A model generated the notes under the pieces. That model made no database searches. It saw only the letters and a program-made list of their open reading frames with translations, and was not told the DNA's origin. 64,000 nt of DNA from Antilocapra americana (Eukaryota > Chordata > Mammalia > Artiodactyla > Antilocapridae), in NCBI GenBank assembly GCA_007570785.1, contig ML661799.1, positions 1,091,598 through 1,155,597 on the forward strand, read 5' to 3'. A program made the position numbers and the translations under genes. This document shows, piece by piece, positions 42,117-52,844 of the stretch (positions are counted from its first letter, which is position 1; each line of letters opens with the position of its first letter).

Positions 42117-42424
42117 ATGTCCTTGGTATTCCTCTCATGTGCACATGCGCTGTGGGCTTGGCAAGGGTAAGGATGCCTAACTGGGGTTCAGGGTGGGCCG
42201 GTGGACTGAAGGTGGGGGAGCTCAGATCCCTGGCCTCTAGGGACCCGGTGCTCAGACACAGAGATCTGATGAAGACAAGTAGATGTGTAGGTGTTCTGTT
42301 CACCCTGCTTACATCCTAGTTCCTCTACCTATCCCCCTAACCATTCTGGCACTCACTGGATTCTGCCCCTCCATAATGCCTCTGGCACACACTGCCTGTC
42401 TTAGTATTTCATTGTCATTCTACT

Positions 42425-42660
42425 TGAAATTCACTCATTCATTTATTCCACACATAGAATATCTACCATAGATTGTGCACTGTTCACAGTACCGGGAACT
42501 CCTCAGTGCACAGGGGACATGACATTGTCTTACCTACACTCTTCCTTTTCCCTTGCTGCCCTAAAAGCACCTTAAGGCAGGACACGCTCTGCATTTTCAA
42601 ACTCTCCATAGCACCCAGCCCAGTTCAGCATTCAGCAAATACCTGATGATTCAGGAGGAG
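42425..42660. mobile_element. Two L2 3' ends in opposite orientation
   Basis: 42425-42535 reads as antisense L2 3' end ('cattcatttattccacac', 'gtgcactgttcacagtacc'); 42560-42660 reads as sense L2 ('ccttaaggcaggacacgc', 'ttcagcattcagcaaatacc'). The two pieces lie head to head. Confidence 0.5.
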
Positions 42661-42789
42661 AAAATGAAGAATTGCCTGCCAGAGGCATTTTAAAGGTGTA
42701 TGTTTGTGTGAGATGGGACAGAAGAATGGATAGCTGAGAGTTTTAGGTCTCCTCTATTCCCTTCTTCCTTTAGCATAAAAGGTCAAGGT

Positions 42790-43150
42790 TTGACTGACAT
42801 TTATTTAGCACCTATTGCATGCACAGAAATCAGCAGATGGATGCTCTCTGATATAACAGCTTATTTAATCCTCACAAATATTTGCCTGTGAGGCAAATAT
42901 AATTCCCATGTTACTAATGAGTAAATCAAGGCTCAGAGAGGTAAGATAACTTGTTCAAACTGCAGAGTAAAAGTAACAACAAACACTCATTGGCATATCT
43001 TAGTTAGCTCATCTAATCCTCTTTCAGCCTGGACTGATGCAAATAAATATTAGGTTAACTTGCCCAAGTTTATACTGGTAAGCTGGTGTCAGAGCCAGGG
43101 ATGGAACCTGGAGTCAGACTCTACAGCACTTACTCTTAACCACACTCAGC
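42790..43150 (-). mobile_element. Two adjacent MIR SINEs
   Basis: The first (42790-42975): 'ttatttagcacctattgcat', 'ttatttaatcctcacaaata', 'aaggctcagagaggtaagat'. The second (42976-43150): 'gttaacttgcccaagtttat', 'gtcagagccagggatggaac', 'cttactcttaaccacact'. Both antisense, probably independent insertions. Confidence 0.65.
42878..42900. repeat. Short perfect hairpin
   Basis: 'atatttgcct' and 'aggcaaatat' are exact reverse complements separated by 'gtg'. It lies inside a MIR and arises from a local addition to the MIR core. Confidence 0.9.
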
Positions 43151-44304
43151 TCCAGCAGAACTGAAACTCAAAGTTAGGTTTCCTGGCTCTGAGCCCAACT
43201 TCCCTGGTCCCCACTGTTCCCCTGCCAACTTACTCTTTCCTACTTCCTGCCCAGGCTCCTGGCACCCACCCGACTTCATCTCATACCCACCCAACTTCAG
43301 CTCACACCTCTGTTCCAATGACTCTCTGATTTGACAATGGTTTCGTTTGAACCTTTGACTTAATTCAACACTTTTTTTTTTTTTGGTCTCAAAAATAAAA
43401 AAATCAAAACTCTTCTCCTATGTTATAGAAATACCATCCATTGCTTTCCGAACATTTTGCAGGTTGTGCTGTTATGAGCACAGAAAAGAAGAAGGAGGGA
43501 AGACAAGCAAGAAATTTAAAAAAAAAAAAAACAACTGGAGCAACAAGGAGTTTCTCATCCTTGAGGCAAAGTTTTGGTTCAAAACAAATCTAAAGCACTT
43601 GTCCTATGCCTTTTTTGGTAAGACTCTGTCAGTAGGCAAATAATATGACCTGGCAAGTAGTACAGTTTCCAAAGGCATCAGTCAGGGGACTGAACATTCA
43701 AAAGGCCTGCTCCTCAATCCTGAATTAACTTCCTTTCTTCATGGGATCAAACAGGTCCCCTCCCCAGCACCACAAATACGCTTTCATGCAAGTCAACTTT
43801 CCTGTCCCACAACAGGTGTGATTGCTTCCCATTAGGTTGTCATGGCAATATCCATTGCCATCTGGGGGATGGGGAGGTGGCAGAGGAAACATGGGGCCGT
43901 CCAATCAGGCTTTCCAGGAAGGTCCCATAATGGCACACTGTCACCGCCAACTGTAGGAGCCTGAGGGAGGGCCTTGTTAGAGGGACACAGTGCTGGGCCC
44001 CCATCCTGCTGACTAAGGCGTGCTGAGGCCACATAGTGTGTGTTTGCCATTTCACAGATTCTTGATCAGCAGGAAAAGGGAGAGCGAACTAACAAACAGT
44101 ACCAAGAAGAGCAAAAGGCTCTTCAATGTAACTGTCACGTGATTTGTAGGAAAACTACACGGGGGGAAATCCTTCTCTGTGCCCAGATGCGTGGAAGACT
44201 ACAGAACCTCAGTGACACCACGGTCACTGCCACTCACCGCTGCCAACCCCAGAAAGAGAGGAACAGCCATATTGCCAAGACCTTCAAAGATGAGAGTAGG
44301 TGAA
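43151..44304. other. Unique sequence, nothing recognised
   Basis: Includes a T10-15 run near 43371-43384 and an A13 run near 43517-43531. No nameable repeat or exon. Confidence 0.4.
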
Positions 44305-44540
44305 GCGCCGGCTCTGCTAACAGACAACTGCCTTGAAGGATTTGCCAGTGAGCAGCTGTGCAGCCTCTGCTGTTAACATCCCTTGGCCCAGTTTTCCCCT
44401 TTAGGAGATGGGGATCAACACATCACATCCCTCACAGGATTGTTGTGAGGATTAAATGAGGTTATGCAGGGCTAAGTACTCAGCCAGTGTTACGACAAGT
44501 ACTCACAGATGCTCAGTGCCATCAAGGATGCGGCCGCTGT
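44305..44540 (+). mobile_element. MIR SINE
   Basis: 'gccggctctgctaacagac', 'gttttcccctttaggagatg', 'ggattgttgtgaggattaaa' and 'ggctaagtactcagccag' are in sense MIR order. It ends near an 8-base NotI-type palindrome at 44531-44538. Confidence 0.68.
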
Positions 44541-44757
44541 AGCGTCTGCTGTCTCTCCACCTTAGGTTCTAGCTTCTGGTGAATAAACACAGCAGGATGA
44601 ATTTTCAGTGATCCACGAATCACAGGCACGGGCTTGCACCACAAAAAGTTCCCAAACCCTCCCTAAGAATCATTTTCTCCTGGGAAGAGAGGAGGTTGAC
44701 AGCGTGGCGCTCCTCTTGAGAATGACTGTTGACTCCACACCATGAACTGAAAGAAGG

Positions 44758-44915
44758 CATGTGTGCTCAGTCATGTCTGATTCTTTGCAAACCTATGGAC
44801 TGTAGCCTGCCAGGCTCCTCTGTACATGGGATTTCCCAGGCAGGGCTACTGGAGTTAGTTGCCATTTCCTACTCCAGGGGATCTTCTCCACCCTGGGATC
44901 CCACCTTGGGAAGGT
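44758..44915 (-). mobile_element. Bov-tA SINE, truncated
   Basis: Reverse Bov-tA from 'catgtgtgctcagtcatgtc' to 'ggatcttctccaccctggg'. Most of the tRNA-like head is missing. Confidence 0.88.
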
Positions 44916-46178
44916 CTACGATGAGGAACAAACCTTGCTTTAAGAGTGAAGCACAGCATCCTCCCTGGATGCCTCTGCCAGGGCTTGTGGGACATCTCTC
45001 AAGGCTCAGATCAAGAAGCCTCTGGCTTATACTCCTGTCCCAATGCCCAGTGCCCAATCTTAGCCTCTGAGACTTTCTGATCAAGACTGGGGAAGACAGC
45101 CAGCCAGAGAAGGCAGCTGAGGTCGACTGGAGCAATTAATCCTAAAGGTCACTGGAGTCTGTCCTGTCGGGGAGCAGGAATCCAATTACCCACAGTGACA
45201 GCAGCTTGGTCCTCGGGGAGACACTCGTCTGCAGGGCAGCCCAACAATCTGTCCACTTGAAAACTTCCTGACAAGCAGTCTTATACCCCCTCCACATCCT
45301 CCATGAGCCCCAGCTGGGCACAGAACTCAGCTGACCAGAACATCACCCAGGTCATAGTGCTGAAGTTATGAAGCAAATGAGTGAATTCTAGGAGGCTGGG
45401 TCAGGACCAGCCTGGAAGTCTTCTGAGAAGAACCCATTTCCCCTGCAGAAATAAAGACCAGAAGAACTGGTCATCTTTCCAGGCTGAGCCGGACCTTTAT
45501 AAAACAACAAAAGCAAAAGTAGGAGGGAAAGAAAGGGAGAGACAGAATCCAGATGAGTTTATCTGGCCATAAAATAAAAATGCAAAATTATGCAGATGTG
45601 GAAATGGGCATATAATTTTCAATCAATTGCTCTGTCATCATCTGAAAGTTCTGGATAAGGGGACCACTGAGAATTTGGCTCTCTTTGAATTCTCTGGCTC
45701 CACTTTCCCCCAAAAATGTAGGGTATTTGAAGGAAGGTGTGGTATGCCAGACGATCTTTTTTTCTGCTTATGTGGCCTAATTCAGATCAAGATGGGGTCT
45801 TACTTGTCCAGGATTTACACACTGGACAAAAGCAAAGAAGTCAAATCTTTCACATGGACACCACTGGAGAAATGAATTTGATTTTTTAAAATGCAGATTG
45901 GCTCCCTGGCTTGAACGTGCATGATTAAAATGATATGTTTCAATTCAGAAGCCAGACAGCAGATCTGAACAACAGCTGCTGCTTACACACAGGAGTACAC
46001 GCAAGGTGCATGCAAAGGAGGATGAAGAAGTATTTACTGGGGCTTGGAGATCCCAGGACATGATAATCATCTTGGGCCATTCAGGTGGTATTACATAAAC
46101 ATCACCTGGGTATAAGAGAAACTAACTTCTCTCTCCCTCCTGGGGAGTGCTTCTTTCAGTCCCAGATTGGTCAATCAA
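44916..46178. other. Unique sequence with an A/T-rich candidate element
   Basis: No nameable repeat over about 1.26 kb. 45545-45990 is A/T-rich with mixed words and is listed as a candidate conserved element. The 82-codon frame 45627-45875 has no known domain. Confidence 0.4.
45545..45990. other. Candidate conserved noncoding element
   Basis: Repeat-free, A/T-rich but complex sequence with 'atgcaaaattatgcag' (two octamer-like halves, near 45580), 'catgattaaaatgatatg' near 45920 and 'aacagctgctgc' near 45972 (E-box CAGCTG). The combination resembles vertebrate developmental enhancers; inference only. Confidence 0.25.
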
Positions 46179-46179
46179 T

Positions 46180-46305
46180 TATTAATTTTATTTAACAACA
46201 TCTACTGAGTATAAACTCTGTGTATCAGGTGCTGTTCTAGGTGCCTAGTGCACAGGGGTGAATAAGATAGGCAAGGTACTTGACCCCCAAGGAGCTGATA
46301 GTTTA
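46180..46305 (-). mobile_element. L2 3' end
   Basis: 'aacaacatctactgagtata', 'ggtgctgttctaggtgccta', 'aaggagctgatagtttagtg' are antisense L2 3' words. Confidence 0.62.
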
Positions 46306-46308
46306 GTG

Positions 46309-46520
46309 GAGACTGCTGTTGCTGTTCAGTCACTAAGTTGTGTCCAACTCTTTGCAACCTTATGAACAGCACACCAGGCTCCTTTGTCTTCCACTGTCTC
46401 CAGAAGTCTGCTCAAATTCATGTCCATTGAGTCCATGATACTCTAACAATCTCATTCTCTTCTTGCCCTCTTCTCCTTTTGCCATCAATCTTTCCCAGCA
46501 TCATGGTCTTTTCTGACCTG
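46309..46520 (-). mobile_element. BovB 3'-end fragment
   Basis: Antisense BovB end: 'gttgctgttcagtcactaag', 'gtccaactctttgcaacc', 'catgtccattgagtccatga', 'catcaatctttcccagcatc'. More diverged than the other BovB pieces. Confidence 0.82.
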
Positions 46521-46521
46521 G

Positions 46522-46915
46522 ACTCAAATCTGAGATCCGTCACCTAAGAATAATGTCATCTTGGGAAAGTTGTTAAATTTCTCTGTTTCCCAGATTCCTT
46601 ATCTTTTTTTAGTTTAATTTTATTTTATATTGGAGTATATACAAAGTTATGCTGTTTCAGGTACACAACAAAAGTGACCAGTTATACATTTACAATATCC
46701 CTTCTTTTTCAGATTCTTTCCCCCTCTAGGTTATTACAGAATATTGAGTAGAGTTCCCTGTGCTATGCAAAAGGTCCTTGTTGGTTATCTATTTTATAAA
46801 TAGTGGTGTGTATGTGTGTTAATCCCAAACTCCTAATTGATCCCTCCTCTCTACCTTTCTCCCTTGGTAACTGTAAGTCCTTATCTTTAAAACAAGCATA
46901 ATGAAGGTATATACC
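46522..46915 (+). mobile_element. MIR SINE fragment split by an L1
   Basis: 'gactcaaatctgagatccgt', 'gggaaagttgttaaatttct', 'cccagattccttatc' stop at 46606. After the L1, 'ccttatctttaaaacaagca' and 'aatgaaggtatatacc' continue from 46878. Confidence 0.62.
46607..46877 (-). mobile_element. L1 3'-end fragment, antisense
   Basis: 'ttctttttcagattctttcc', 'ggttattacagaatattgag', 'gttccctgtgctatgcaaaa', 'ggttatctattttataaata', 'ttaatcccaaactcctaatt'. The perfect 11-bp repeat 'tccttatcttt' (46596-46606 and 46878-46888) flanks it, giving a 271-bp 5'-truncated insertion. Confidence 0.88.
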
Positions 46916-46924
46916 GCCACTTGT

Positions 46925-49900
46925 GCTTTCAGCCATAATAGAGTGACAGTGACTGGATTTACCTTCCTATCTCAAACAACTAGAAAATCATATAAAATAC
47001 ATGAATCAAATAATTCCAGACATTGGGCAACGGGCTGTACAGGATTCTCTGAGAGAAAGGAACCAAACAGGGGTGGGGTTAGGGCTACAATTTCCCCACC
47101 TTACTGGCTGAACTCAATGCTTAGGCTGCAGTCCAGGGAATGGGAACCCAAACAGAGGCCAGTCTCTCAGACTCCAAGGAGATTGAGACATCTAGAGTTT
47201 TCAGAGCAGAAAGAGCTCTAAAAATATGAAAAGGATCCTCTTAAATCTCTTGCTAAATACTTACTTGCCCATGCAGGGAATCAAATTCCATGAGGCTAGG
47301 GAAAGAATCATCACAAAAAATCAGGCCAAACAATTTCCAGCTGAATGGGGCTCAATAGTGTTTGTGTTCCCATGAGTCAGAGTGAACAGACCAAATAATA
47401 ATGTGCAAGGTGTCAGGTAGGGTCTTCAGAAAGTGGTGAGCTCTGGACTCATCCTAAGTGATGGTACAAGTGACAGTCACTCAGTCGCGTCCGACTCTTT
47501 GTGACTCTGTGGACTATATAAACAGTCCATGGAATTCTCCAGACCAGAATATTGAAGTGGGTAGCTTTTCCTTTCTCCAGGGTGTCTTCCCAACCCAGGG
47601 ATCGAGCCCAGGTCTCCTGCATTTCAGGTGGATTCTTTACCAGCTGAGCCACAAGGGAAGTACAAGAATACTGGAGTGAGTAGCCTAGCCCTTCGCCAGC
47701 AGATCTTCCCAACCCAGAAATCAAACCAGGGTCTCCTGCATTGCAGGCAGATTCTTTACCAGCTGAGCTCCTAAGAGAGTTTAAAAACAAGCCTTGGAAG
47801 GATCAAACTGATCACAAGTAACTAAACTGCATGCCAGAATAAAGTCCAACACCATTTAAAGAACACAAAGAAAAGAAAACAATCACTCAGTGAAGTAAAA
47901 TCCACAATGTCTGGGAACTAATAAACAAGCCATTAAAATCCCAGGCAACCAAAAAAGCAGAAAAAATGACCAATAACTAGGAGAAAAGCTGATCAATAGA
48001 AAATGGCTCAGACATGACAGAGATGATGAACTAGCATACAAGAATATTAAAACTACTCTAACAAATATACTGCATATGCTTAGGAATGTTTAAGAAGGTA
48101 TGAACATGTTGAGGATAGAATTGGAAGATATAAAAATGACACAATGAAACTTCTAGAAATGAAAAAATACAATACTAAAATGAAAAATACAATTAATGAG
48201 ATTAACAGCCAAACAGACACATCAGAAAGTCAGTGAATTTGAAGATATAGCAATAGAAATTATCCAAAATAAAACAAAGAAAGAAAAATGACTAAAAAAT
48301 ATGAACATAACATCAGTGACCCATAAGACAACATCAAGTGATCTAACATACGTATAAATGGAATCCCTCCAGAAAGAAAGGGAGCACAGAAAAACTATTT
48401 GAAGAACTGGTCAAAATTTTTTAAATGTCATGAAACCTATAAACTCACTGATCCAAGAGGCTCATTGATCTCACAGCAGAGTAAATGTAAAAAAACAATA
48501 AACAAAAAAACTACACCAAGGCACAGCATAAGCACATTGCTGAAAACCAATGATAAAGAGAATAACAAAGGCAAAGTAGCAGACCTCTTGTCATGGAGAT
48601 GTAAACTAGAAGACAGTGACAACCGAAAACACTGGAAAGAAAAACTGTCATTCTAGAATTTCATATTCAGCAAAAATATCCTTCAAAAATGAAAGCAAAA
48701 TAAATACTTTTCAGATTAAAGCTGAGCCAATTCATTGCCAGCAGTCCTGCCTGTAAGAAATGTTAAAGGAAGTTCCTCAGGATAAATGAAAAGCATACTG
48801 GATGGAAATCTGGATCTGCACAAGGGAATGAAAAGCAATGAGGATAGTAGATATGTGGGTAAATTAAAATATACTTTTATTCATCTTGAAATATCTTTAA
48901 AAATTTTGCCTGTTTAGAGCAAAAATTTTTCATTGTATTATGGAGTTTATAAAATGTAGAAGTAAAATGTATGGCAATGATATCACAAAGAACAAGAGTC
49001 AGAAACCAAATACATAGCCATAAGATTCTTTACACGATATGTAAAGTGGTATAATATCTTAAGATAGACTTTGATATGTTAAAGTAAATAAAATGTATTT
49101 ATATTTACCATAAAATATATTATAAATCATAAAGTAATCATTAAAAATAAAACAGAGATATGGCTAGTAAACCAGCACTGGAGGTGAAATGGAATCATAA
49201 ATATACTCAATTAATACATAATAAGGCAGAGAAAGAAGAAAACAGAAACGAAGTACAGATGGGACAATTAGAAAATAAGTAGCAAGATACCATATTGAAA
49301 TTCAATCAAATCATAACTATGTTAAATAAAAATGGTCTGCAAACTTTCGTTGAAAAACAGAGACTGTCATATTGGATTAAAAAAATCAACTGTATGCTAT
49401 CTATAAGAAACACAGTTTAAACATGAAGACACAGGTTGGTTAAAGGTAAAAAGATAGAAAAAATATACCAAGAAAACACTGATCAAAACAAAACTGGGGT
49501 GATGATATCACACAAAGTAGACTTTAAAACAAGGACTATTACCAGAGATAAAGAGGGATACTTTATAATGATAAAAGAGTAAATTCATCAAAAGGATATA
49601 ACAACCCTCCAAAATAGATGATAAAAGCAAAACTTGATACATAGAAGGTGAAATAGATAAATCTACTATGTAATTGGAAATTAAAACATTCTTCTCTCAG
49701 TAATTGATAGAAAAAGTAAACAAAGTCAGCAGAGATGTTAGAGACTAAATCCTATCAACTCTAATTTAGACACAATTTAGAACACTCCACCCAATGACAG
49801 CAAAATACACACTGCCTTCAGATACATGCACATAACTTACCAAGACAGACCATATTCTGGGCCACAAAACAAATCTAACTATACTGTAAAGGACTGAAAT

Positions 49901-51125
49901 CATACAAAGTCTTTTCTTTGGCATAATAGAATTGAACTAGAAACTTCAAAAAAAAGATATCTGGAAAATCTCCAAATATTAGGAGATTAAATGATACACT
50001 TCTAAATAACTCACAGGCCATAGGAAAAAATCATAAGAGAAATTAGAAAATTTTGAACTGAATAAAAATGAACACAACACACCAAACTTTGTGGTATGCA
50101 GTAGCTAAAGCAGTGCTTAGAGGGAAATTTATAGCATTAAATGTTTATGCTAAAAAAACACAAAACAGAAAAGTCTCAAATTAATGATCTAAGCTTCCAC
50201 GTAAGAGTCTACAGGGAAAAAAGACAATTAAAACCAAAGTAAACAGAAAAAAGAAAACAGTAAAGAAAATAACATAAATCAATGAAATAGAAAACAAAAG
50301 CAAAAATAGTTTCAATGAAACTAAAAGCTCTTTCTTTATAAAGATGAATATAATTGAAAAACCATCAGACTGATAAGGACGAAAAGAAATCATCAATATT
50401 AGGCACAAAAGACTGAACTTTAATACAGCTTCTGCATACTTAGAAAAGATAAGAGAATATTACAAATAACTTCATGCCCCAAAATTAAAAAATTTAGATG
50501 AAATAGAGAAATTCCTTGAAAGATGTCAACTAACAGATTCTCAAAACTCAGTTAACAAGAAAAAGATAACCTGAATAGACTTCTGTATCTATTAAATAAA
50601 TAGAATTCTTAATTTAAAATATTTCCACAAATAAAATATCAGGTACAGATGGTTTCACTGATAAATTCTACCAAACATTTAGGAAAGAAATAATACCAAT
50701 TCTATACAAACTCTTCAGTGTAATACACCATATCAATAGACTAAAAAAGGAAGCCCATGTGATCATCTCAATAGATACATAAAGAACTTTTAACATAATA
50801 CCCATTTATAATTTTTTTAAAAACTCTCAGCAAACGTCCTCAACTGGGGAAAAAAAAAAAAGCACCTCTAAGAAACCTACAGTAACATCATACTTAACTG
50901 TGAAAGACTGGATCCTGGTCTTCAAGTGGAAGACTGGGATGTCCTTAAACTGGTAACAGGGCAACAGTGTCTGCTTTCACCATTTCTATTCAATGCTTCA
51001 TTCAACATTGTATTGAAAGTCCAAGCTAGTACAATAAGGCAAGAACAAGAAATACAAAAGCAACTAAACCGGAAATGAAGTAACACTGTCTTTATTCACA
51101 GATTGCAGACTCATCTACATAAAAG
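46925..51125 (+). mobile_element. Old L1 (L1M-type) LINE, about 3.9 kb net
   Basis: Sense A-rich L1 sequence. ORF1-like region near 48100-48660 ('gaatttgaagatatagcaat', 'aaacctataaactcactgat', 'aaatatccttcaaaaatgaa'). A spacer leads into ORF2-like endonuclease sequence from about 49350 ('atctataagaaacacagttt', 'cagagataaagagggatact', 'gaccatattctgggccacaa') and polymerase sequence to 51125 ('ttcactgataaattctacca', 'tgatcatctcaatagataca', 'acctacagtaacatcatact'). A large internal deletion joins 'atacaaactcttc' to 'gtgtaatacaccatatc' near 50715. Frames are destroyed. A SINE interrupts it at 47461-47768. Confidence 0.82.
47461..47768 (-). mobile_element. Bov-tA SINE, extended form
   Basis: Second copy of the about 305-bp architecture seen at 2438-2741: one Bov-tA ends near 47660 'gagccacaagggaagt', and a partial second unit follows ('acaagaatactggagtgagt' to 'ttaccagctgagc'). 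The flanking repeat 'tcctaagtg' / 'tcctaagag' (47452-47460 and 47769-47777) matches 8 of 9. Inserted in the old L1. Confidence 0.9.
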
Positions 51126-51431
51126 TACCCACTTACTAGGGAAGTTGTCATGATTGACTTAATCTATGCAGAGTGCTTAGAATAGCTCCTGGCACCTAAG
51201 AAGTGCTCAGTAAATGTTCACTGTTAATGTTAATTCAAATGATTGCAGAGCAGAACTGAGGCCAGATGATGGGGTCTAACCTGGTTGAAGGAAGGGTTGT
51301 GAGAAAATGCCTGGTTGCCTCTAAGGCCGCAGACACCCACACACGTGGGAGGCTGGGGTGGTCCCTGCAGGAGAGGGAAGAGATGAACCCTCACACTGGT
51401 GTTTCTCTTCACAAAGGCCTCTGGAACGCAA
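51126..51431. other. Unique sequence, nothing recognised
   Basis: About 300 bp between the L1 and a SINE. There may be a MIR 3' trace at 51150-51235 ('gcagagtgcttagaatagct', 'gaagtgctcagtaaatg'). Confidence 0.4.
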
Positions 51432-51631
51432 AAGTGTTAGTTGCTCAGGCATGTACAACTCTTTGCGACCCCATGGACCAGCCCACTAGGCTCTGTCTAT
51501 GGAACTCTCCAGGCAAGAAAGCTGGAGTGGGTTGCCATTTCCTTCTCCAGGGATCTTCCTGACCCAGGGATCAAACTCGGGTCTCCCTGTATTACAAGCA
51601 GATTCTTTACTGTCTGAGCCACCAGGGAAGC
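51432..51631 (-). mobile_element. Bov-tA SINE
   Basis: Reverse Bov-tA from 'aagtgttagttgctcaggc' to 'gagccaccagggaagc', with small deletions in the body. Target duplication not found. Confidence 0.92.
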
Positions 51632-52138
51632 TGCAGGACCCAAAGTCTTATCTAATTCTATAATGACCTTGGGAAGAGACAGGGCAAGTGAATTCTCTTC
51701 CTCTTAAGGATGAGGGAACTGAAAACTGAGGTGAGGCAAACAGAGAGCCAGACCACAGCACCTCCTTCCTTCCTTTCTGCCTGACAAGTCACATCACAGG
51801 GTGCTTTCTGAGGCTGCAGAGGGTGTCTGAATGTTGATAAACCTGGGCGGCAAGTTTATGATGAGAAGGCTGGTCTGGGACACAACAGGTTTATTAGAGT
51901 CCTGAGACTATTTTTCTGTGGATGGGTTATACCCTCAAGATTTTGCCACCTCATGTTAACATGGTTTTTGCATTTTAAGTGGCTGGGTGTGCAGAAGGCA
52001 CCACAGGGGAGAGGCAGCGGAAGGGTGAAAAGCGAAGATGTCTAAGGTAGGAGAGATGATCAACCAAATGGGAGCATCTAGAGCTGAGCAGTATTAGTCC
52101 CAGAGCTGGAGCTAAAGGAATCACTGGACCATAGGCCC
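51632..52138. other. Unique sequence, nothing recognised
   Basis: No nameable repeat or exon over about 500 bp. Confidence 0.4.
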
Positions 52139-52139
52139 C

Positions 52140-52840
52140 ATTCATTCACTCATCAAAAATTTCCTGAACACCCCTTAAGTGCGGGCAGTGTTTCAGATAG
52201 ATGCAGGGGAGGGAGCAGTAAACAAAACAGATTCTTTGCCCTCAATATGCTTATATTTTAGATGGGGGAGACAGACAGTAGATGAATGTACAGATAATGA
52301 ATAAGATAAGTGTAGGGAATGACAGGGGAGAAGGGCACAGCGACCCACTCTGGTATTCTTGCCTAGAGAATCCCATAGACAGAGGAGCCTGGTGAGCTAC
52401 AGTTCATAGAGTCACAAAGAGTCATACACGACTGAAGTGACTTAGCACAGCACAAAACTGGGAATAATAGATGCTACAAACGAAGTAAAAGAGGGCAATG
52501 GGCCAAATACAGGCTGATGATGGGCTCACTGGTGGGTGGTACTCAGGGATGACGTCTCCAAGGATGTGATATTTGCCTGAATGATGGACAAGACCTGAAT
52601 GATGAGAAGAGGCAGCCCTATAAAGATCTGGGAAAAACAGAAGCGACTGCCAGCGCAAAGGTCCTGAGGCAAGAATGAGGTTGGCATGTCCAAGGACAAG
52701 AGAGGCCAGAGGGGCTAAAGCCTGGAGAACAAGGGAACATGGTAGGGGATGGGTTAGGAGAGGAGGCAGGGGTCTCATCAGAGAAGGTCTGGAAGGCCAC
52801 AATAAAGGTTTAGATTTTATTCTAAGTGTCTCATTCTGTC
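52140..52840 (-). mobile_element. L2 LINE remnant split by a Bov-A
   Basis: Antisense L2 3' half: 'cactcatcaaaaatttcctg', 'gtaaacaaaacagattcttt', then after the SINE 'gcgcaaaggtcctgaggcaa', 'gaatgaggttggcatgtcc' and 'tagattttattctaagtg'. Order and orientation agree on both sides of the SINE at 52326. Confidence 0.7.
52326..52456 (+). mobile_element. Bov-A monomer SINE
   Basis: 'ggggagaagggcacagcgac' through 'gaagtgacttagcacagca'. One Bov-A unit inside an L2; no clear target duplication. Confidence 0.9.
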
Positions 52841-52844
52841 ACTC

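Noticed and set aside
44531..44538. GCGGCCGC palindrome (NotI-type site)
   Set aside because: A single rare 8-mer at a MIR edge with no surrounding CpG island.
46901..47221. 106-codon plus frame near the start of the old L1, considered as a gene fragment
   Set aside because: It runs from MIR into L1 sequence and is explained by those repeats.
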